This document shows positions 58,173 to 64,000 of a DNA stretch of 64,000 nucleotides, piece by piece. The DNA lies in the NCBI GenBank assembly GCA_030141605.1, contig JAQGDQ010000611.1:1-64000 (forward strand), read 5' to 3'. The notes beneath the pieces were generated by a model, which ran no database searches, had not been told where the DNA came from, and saw nothing but the letters and a program-made list of their open reading frames with translations. Source of the DNA: Tubiluchus corallicola. Lineage: Eukaryota; Priapulida; Priapulimorpha; Priapulimorphida; Tubiluchidae. The stretch's first letter is position 1; every line of letters begins with the position of its first letter. The translations under genes and the position numbers were made by a program.

Positions 58173-58609
58173 TAGGGCTGGATTATCCCATAGGCTAGTA
58201 TAGGCTTCAGCCTGGGGCACCTCAAGCTAGGGGGCCCATACTTTCATGTAACTTAAAATAAAATTTCAACACAAAAAAGAGGACAGGAAGTCTGAAAATC
58301 CAGTTTTAAAGTGGCTCCTCATTTGAGATAAAGGATCCCTGTTTGAGGCCTTTTATTTCAGACAAAGGGCTCTTTTTGGGGCTCTCTATTTCAGATAAAG
58401 GTCCTTTTTGATGTCTGAAATGTGAAATTTTCGAAAATACGAAATAGTTCTACTTAAAGTATGGGACCTCCAGCTATGTAAGTGCCGCTAAAATATATTA
58501 CAAGTACAAAATATTCGAGACGAGTGTGAAGATGGAGGGGTGGGGATGGATTAGAGGCCCAATGATTTCGTTAGCTTAGGGACCCCAAAAAGGTCATGAT
58601 CCGGCCCTG
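58173..58609. mobile_element. hAT-type MITE with perfect 8-bp target duplication
   Basis: The 437-bp element runs from TAGGGCTGGATTATCC to GATCCGGCCCTG, imperfect inverted ends. The 8-mer gatgtatg flanks it on both sides (58165-58172 and 58610-58617). The interior has repeated (a)gataaagg and gggg(a/c) words and no ORF. Confidence 0.9.
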
Positions 58610-58817
58610 GATGTATGATAAATTTCCAAACTCTCATTTCGACAAGTTGTTGCGGCTCATGAAATTTTAGAGAGAGTTGTGCGAAAACATGATGAAAACA
58701 ATGAACAAGATCAAGACAAAATTCACAGACAAAAGGTGAGAAATTGTAGCGAAATTCGATAAAATAAGACAAAGTCATATTGGAAAGAGAAAAAATACAG
58801 TTGTCATGCTGTTTAGT

Positions 58818-59345
58818 TTTGTTTGTTCTGTTCTGTACTGTTCTCTTCTGACTTGCTCTGTTCAATTCTGTTCTGCTGTTCTGTTCTGTTCTGTTCTGTT
58901 CTGTTCTGTTCTGTTCTGTTCTGTTCTGTTCTGTTCTGTTCTGTTCTGTTCTGTTCTGTTCTGTTCTGTTCTGTTCTGTTCTGTTCTGTTCTGTTCTGTT
59001 CTGTTCTGTTCTGTCCTGTCCTGATCTGTTCTGTTGTGTTCTGTTCTGTTCTGTTCCGTCCGGTTCGGTTCGGTTCGGGTCTTTTCGGTTATGTTACGTT
59101 ACGTTACGTTACGTTACGTTACGCTACGTTATGTTATGTTACTTATGTCATGTCACGTTACGTTACGTTATGTTATGTTCCATTCCATTTTGTTCCGCTC
59201 AGTTCCGATCTGCTCTGGTTTGCTCTGTTCTGCTCCATTCTTTTCTATTCTGTTCCTTTCCGTCCCGTTTCGTTCCGTTTCACTCCCTTCTGTTCTGTTC
59301 CTCTCTGTTCGTTTAAGCTCTGTTTTACTTTATTATGCTTTATTT
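58818..59345. repeat. Pentanucleotide array passing from TTCTG to TTCGG to TTACG and back to mixed TTCYG
   Basis: 58862-59015 is nearly pure (CTGTT)n. It is followed by CGGTT units (59060-59080), (CGTTA)n (59094-59130), TGTTA units, then mixed TTCYG/TTCCN units to 59345. The Phe-Cys-Ser-Val-Leu frames are artefacts. Confidence 0.95.
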
Positions 59346-60163
59346 TGTATTTAAAAAAACTGAACGGCTATAAAATATCTATTTTCTTACGTTTTTAAGA
59401 TTGCACTTCACTTGATTAAATACACACCTAGCTAAGCAGCGAGAACTTAGACTATTTGAACAATCACATACCTGTAGTAAATCTTTTCAACGTGAGTTGG
59501 CTGAATTTTTCAGAATTTTAGGTGTGTTGCTAAACTTTATATCAGTCTACAGCATGTAATTAAACCAGAAGTAGTTTGGAAGCTGTAATGTCATCAGAGC
59601 TGCTCTGTTTTCCGCCGCGTCATAATTAACTTCAGTTTTCACAATCAAGCTGTTGAAATCTTTGATAGAGCTCTCCCCCGCAGCTTTTTAATTACAAACG
59701 CAGGAAACCGCGCCACTTGACAAAGAACCGCCATCATTTTTATGGCCTTCTGTGTTAAACTTTTGAAAATTCGGCTTCAGTTACTTTGGTTTAGTAGCTA
59801 AAGTTCTTGATTATTGATATTTTAATTGCTTTTGGTTTTGCCGACAATCTGTCATGCCGAGGGCGTGCGAGCGCGAACAGTATCTGGCGAATAACTTATT
59901 CTAGCTCGCTGTCAAAGATCTTCCATGTTGCTGTTAACTGTGTATATAAATACACGTTTCGGACATTCGATAAGTTAATGTTCCCATTGTTGTGTCGTAT
60001 ATCTATATCTTTATGGCTGTTTTATAGCCCCTCTTGCTCTTTTATGGCCTACTTAATCGCTCCTTTAAGTAGCTAGTAACTGTAAAAAACCTTTCTGAAT
60101 CTCTCTAGGAAATGCGTGTAGCAAATGCATAGTTACAATGAGCGAGATATATGCTATTCATGC
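59346..60163. other. AT-rich spacer
   Basis: No exon recognised; the short plus ORF at 59807-60076 has no motif. Confidence 0.4.
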
Positions 60164-60338
60164 GTCAAAGTTTGAGTTTTGACTGCTCATGTCTGAGTTC
60201 GTCTTAACTGCTCAAATCTCAGTTCGAGTCTTAATTTCTCAAGTCTGAGTTCAAATCTTCACTGCTCAAGTCTGAATTCGAGTCCTAACTGCTCAAGTTT
60301 CAGCTCGAGTCTTAAATGCTCAAGTCTCGTCTTATCTT
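60164..60338. repeat. Degenerate 27-bp array
   Basis: Units of gctcaagtctgagttcgagt plus cttaact recur about six times with substitutions. Confidence 0.85.
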
Positions 60339-60448
60339 CACCTTATAAGATCATCCTATCTGACAGCCTACGTTTTTTTGTAAAAAAGGAAATCCAGCTT
60401 TATTCTCGGGCTTGACATATAATTTAACATCCCTTGATTTACGTTTGG

Positions 60449-60626
60449 TACATGACGTCATGTAATGGCGACTTCGGAACAGTATCGCAGGAGATTTAAA
60501 ATGAAAACAAACTAAAATTCCTTTCAGTGCGAGTACGACACACGCATAAAATTGCTGTAAAGTAGTACAATTTTTTAAGGTGATTTTTGTGAAACCTACT
60601 TCGGGCACCCCTTTTCTTGTCCTTTA
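60449..60626 (+). repeat. Dispersed repeat R3, copy 2
   Basis: It runs from tgacgtcatgtaatggcga to accccttttcttgtccttta a, matching 17764-17938 throughout. Confidence 0.88.
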
Positions 60627-61375
60627 AGTTCCTAAAAGTGGAACTGTGGACGAGAATCCTACAGCACCGCACTTTCCTCCAGTTATGTGTCTAAAACTCT
60701 GCCACCGTCTCATCGAGAAACACCTGTGATCACATTCCACTTTCGAGTCGTCACAGCTAAGAATGAGAGACTATACTAAATTCTAAAGAAAGCATTCTTT
60801 AAAATGAAATAACTGCCAGCACCCACTCACTTAAACAAAGACATGGCTATTTATTTCAACACAATCATCTGCAACGTTTCAACTATGACATGGCCATGAT
60901 CATGCAATTCTACCTAACAAAAATATGATGCATAAAAAATCATATTGAAGTCCAAAATTCCACATTGTGGAAGCAGGTAAAAAGTGCAAACAATTTCTAA
61001 ATAGTAATCTTATAGGTCGTGCAGTGCATTGCTAGCAATAACAAAAATATAATGTTATGTTCATCATACGCCCATTACGTCTATTGTAGACATTGGGCAG
61101 GCAGACTTCGAAAATAAAGAAAGCTGCACTCAGGACAGGTAAACACAGCAGTAATCCAGTAAAAAACATGACACTACCATGCCAGTGGCTTGTCAGCACC
61201 ACTTCCGAGCTAAGTGGTTGTGCTATATTATGTTATGTTACTCCAGCACAGTTCATTCTATGACTAAAGCCTGCACGTGGCAATAAGAGAAACCTTCGCA
61301 CCAAATATGAACAACACTGTAAACGAGCAGCTACAAGGACCAGTTTAAAATAAACCAGGGGCTGAACAGAAAGTA

Positions 61376-61640
61376 GATCATTAAGCTCTGGTTAAAGTTT
61401 TTTTTATTAGACGTATACCACCTTAACAACAATTCTATTTCCACATCACCAATAAGTATTCGTTATTTATCCCAGTTTTAGCATTATATCGGATTTAAGA
61501 TCATTAAGATCATTGTAGATCATTAAGCTCTGGTTGAAGTTTTTTTATTAGACGTATACCACCTTAACAACAATTCTATTTCTACATCACCAATAAGTAT
61601 ACGTTATTTATCCCCATTTTAGCATTATATCGAATTTATC
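61376..61640. repeat. Tandem duplication, period 142 bp
   Basis: The words gatcattaagctctggtt, tattagacgtataccacctt and agcattatatcg(g/a)attta occur twice, starting at 61376 and 61518, with only a few differences. Confidence 0.9.
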
Positions 61641-61729
61641 TATTCATTGGGAGGGAAAGGCTGTTTCTACGTTAAACAATTGACTAATTTTGGCATTTTG
61701 CGTAAATTACGGACTTAATTTTAACTCAC

Positions 61730-61747
61730 CAAAAGCTGCTTCGCCAT
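61730..61747 (-). CDS. Possible first coding exon of an otherwise unseen minus-strand gene
   Basis: ATG GCG AAG CAG CTT TTG is followed at once by a gtgagt donor (61724-61729), phase 0. CRE-like words lie upstream in the transcription direction at 61783-61790 (TGACGTCA), 61821-61828, 61843-61850 and 61959-61966 (TGACGTCA). No continuing exon was found at lower coordinates, and TGACGTCA also occurs inside repeats of this window, so this is weak. Confidence 0.2.
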
Positions 61748-62160
61748 GTCCAAACATTACGCCATTAAGCAACTGAAGCCAGTGACGTCATGCCTAATGA
61801 TATGTGAAAACGCTTGTCAATGACGTCTTGGCGATCGGTAGGTGACGCCAATGTAAAGGAGACTCTAACGAACTAGGAAAACAAAACTCAAAAGCAAACT
61901 GTAATAAAGTCCATTGCTACCGTAAGTCTTAGTGTCCATTTTCAATTACGGATGGTGATGACGTCATAAGCCACGGAAGCAAGTAAAAGTCACGGAATGG
62001 TTTTTATTTGCAAGATCACTTAAAAACAGAAGCTGTTAACTGTAGTTTCAATAAGCAGAGTGTAAGAAGATAATGGGAAAGCAGGAAAAGTACTTAGTGA
62101 GTAAATTATCAATGCAGTTGAGAACTGCTGGGTCATATTATGTCACAGCTGCGTGGCACT

Positions 62161-62199
62161 AGTTAGTTAGTTAGTTGTTTGGTTGGTTGGTTGACTAGC

Positions 62200-62239
<40 letters not shown>

Positions 62240-62372
62240 CAGTCAGTCAGTCAGTCAGTCAGTCAGTCAGTCAGTCAGTCAGTCAGTCAGTCAGTCAGTC
62301 AGTCAGTCAGTCAGTCAGTCAGTTAGTTAGTTAGTTAGTTACTTATTTACTTACTTACTTACTTACTTGCTT
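62161..62372. repeat. Tetranucleotide array in blocks TTAG, TCAG, TTAG, TTAC, TTGC
   Basis: The order is TTAG units, about 25 TCAG units (62238-62322), TTAG units, then TTAC and TTGC units: one array whose neighbouring blocks differ by a single base change per unit. Confidence 0.96.
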
Positions 62373-63040
62373 GCTTGCTTGAAAAAACATAAAGTGCAAA
62401 AAGACGTTATCAAAATGACACATCAAGAATAACAAAGATAAAATAAAAGCAAAGCTTGGCGAGAAGAACAAATGCACAGCCATTTTGTTATACATGCAAG
62501 GTCAGTTTTTCCAGGCAACGACTTGGCCATAGTTCAGACCTCAATAAATTTGGTCTTTTTAACTTGTTCCTGGGGAATTTCCCTTCTCGTGAGAAACAAA
62601 TTTTTGCAAAAAATGAGCTTAGAATTAAACTTTTGGCTTATGTACAACCAGCAGAGGTATGACCTCCTTGGTGAACACATTCGTAGCAAGCCTTGTTTAA
62701 ACAAGTGAGCATTGTTTAGAAAACAAAGAGCCGTCTCTTATCTCTGTGTGTGTTAGCGTTATTCTTCAAAAAACGAAGCTGCTCTTACCAGTAAATACCA
62801 GGAAACGAATCTTCTGGTTAAAAATATTCCACACGTATGGTTTATAAACAATCGTTGTAGTACAAGGTTGAAACTGGTGAGGCTGGAGTTAAATGTTGTC
62901 TGAAGAGTTCAAAGTTCTAACTTAATTTTCAATTGAAAGCATCCTTTCAGAAGATATTTGGATCAGTAAAAATATCTAAAAATAGATAAACGTGTCGCAG
63001 CTACAATGGCAGACGTGTACACGAAAAGAACAAAAATCAG
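62373..63040. other. Spacer
   Basis: Short overlapping plus ORFs at 62456-62708 carry no motif. Nothing else recognised. Confidence 0.4.
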
Positions 63041-63588
63041 CTCTTTTCTCTAATCAGCTGGCTATTAATGATATTATTAATTAATTAGATTAAGACTGGA
63101 TTTGAACCCGAGACCTGGGATTAGTACTCCCAGGCTCTGTCAGCGAACGTGGCAGGCCACTTTTCAGCGTCTCCTGTCTTTCTCCAACTCAATGGGTAAT
63201 GATTGTTAAAAATAAACGGCAATATAATATATATTCATCCACAAATTTTATTTACCCACGTCCATTTTAGATTATATGTATATATTGTATATAGTCTATT
63301 ATGATTTCTCGTTTAACATTATAATGTATATTTTGTTTTAAATTTTTGGCACAGTAGTTTTTAGTTTCCACTGGACGCATTTGCCTTTAACAGTTGTGTG
63401 AATTTTATTCTCATGCTGCGATGTTCTTTTATGCTTTTATAGTTATGAATATCGATTTTTTATGGCAAATAAAGATTATATATATATATATATATATATA
63501 TATAATGGTTTATAAAAATTCTGCCAACCACAGTCATAGTGTAACTAATTAATGATATCATTAGTTGCCAGCTAATTAGAGAAAAGAG
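63041..63588. mobile_element. Element bounded by 46-bp inverted repeats with an inverted tRNA-like head
   Basis: The ends 63041-63086 and 63543-63588 are inverted copies (ctcttttctctaat(c/t)agct). Inside, 63098-63109 (ggatttgaaccc) is a B-box-like word on the minus strand, preceded there by gagtactaatcccaggtctc. The body ttttcagcgtctcctgtctt to attgttaaaaataaacggca follows on the plus strand. A TA microsatellite lies at 63477-63504. Confidence 0.55.
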
Positions 63589-63639
63589 TGTTACCATAAG
63601 TATACCCCTACTGTCATGGGTACAGGTGGCGCTGTTGGA

Positions 63640-63820
63640 TTGTGTGCTGCAACGAAAAAATCTCAGGCCTCGTCTGTCATGTTGACTGGTAGCGCACTAC
63701 TAATCCCAGGTCTCTGGTTCAAATCCCGACTAATCCATAATTTTTCAGCGTCTCATGCTTTCTCTTTCTAACTCATTACCCCCAAGGGGTAATAATTATT
63801 AAAAATAAACCGCAAAGGTC
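63640..63820 (+). mobile_element. tRNA-derived SINE-like copy
   Basis: gttgactggtagcgcactac (A-box-like) and ggttcaaatcc at 63716-63726 (B box) are 24-35 bp apart as in tRNA-derived promoters. They are followed by the body ttttcagcgtctcatgcttt to attattaaaaataaaccgca, which is shared with 63155-63225. Confidence 0.6.
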
Positions 63821-64000
63821 TAGAAACATTGGGGCAATCACAGTCATAATTTAATTAATTAAGGAACCAAAATCATTTCGCAACTACCAGGTATTTGTAA
63901 CAACATTTGCTTTCCAAATTTCTCGTAATCAGACGAAAATCGAAGAATGATTTCACTTTCAAAATCTTCAAGGACAAAAATAAGAAAAAAACGGTTTTCT
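63821..64000. other. Right edge of window
   Basis: cacagtcataatttaattaa near 63840 repeats the word cacagtcatagtgtaactaa near 63530, so the repeat family of the previous entries extends here. No gene. Confidence 0.45.

Noticed and set aside
58806-59398. Phe-Cys-Ser-Val ORFs of up to 191 codons
   Set aside because: A pentanucleotide repeat is open in all frames; artefact.

Overview
This window is animal nuclear DNA. It is AT-rich, its genes are split by introns with ordinary GT-AG junctions, and it is crowded with microsatellites, minisatellites and worn transposon pieces. Three genes can be assembled from exons, all on the minus strand: a secreted multi-EGF protein, a nicotinic acetylcholine receptor alpha subunit, and a short amidated-neuropeptide precursor. 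The receptor subtype, the peptide style (RFamide and RYamide in one short precursor with sulfakinin/CCK-like sequence) and the transposon mix (several LINE relics, a Penelope-like element, hAT and Tigger-like MITEs) fit a lophotrochozoan invertebrate such as a mollusc, annelid or relative. That placement is inference.

Layout. Positions 1-1917 hold short tandem duplications and G/C runs. From 1918 to 15355 lies the EGF gene: a two-exon signal peptide followed by nine EGF exons, all with phase-1 boundaries. The lower EGF exons sit in a tandemly duplicated intron-plus-exon block of about 660 bp per unit. The gene runs off the left edge. From 16890 to 27372 lies a complete six-exon nAChR alpha gene (472 codons). 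Its intron 2 begins with about eight tandem copies of the exon 2/intron 2 junction, and its intron 3 holds a 29-bp minisatellite. From 28 to 35 kb is repeat territory: a MITE with a nested LINE, a possible LTR, a hAT-like block, and GAT and ATTC arrays. From 35552 to 38456 two exons join in frame to give a 91-residue neuropeptide precursor. From 38.5 to 64 kb I find no confident gene, only mobile-element relics (LINEs, one Penelope-like element, MITEs, tRNA-derived SINE-like pieces), palindromes and arrays of almost every period.

How the genes relate. The receptor and the peptide precursor are both neural or neuroendocrine in type, and the EGF protein is extracellular. Nothing in the sequence ties them into one pathway, and their adjacency may be chance. 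The most notable readings are the neuropeptide gene, the splice-donor minisatellite in the receptor gene, the EGF exon amplification with two exon-less copies, and the Penelope-like element with hammerhead-like words in its inverted ends. No database or alignment search was run; all family names come from motif reading.
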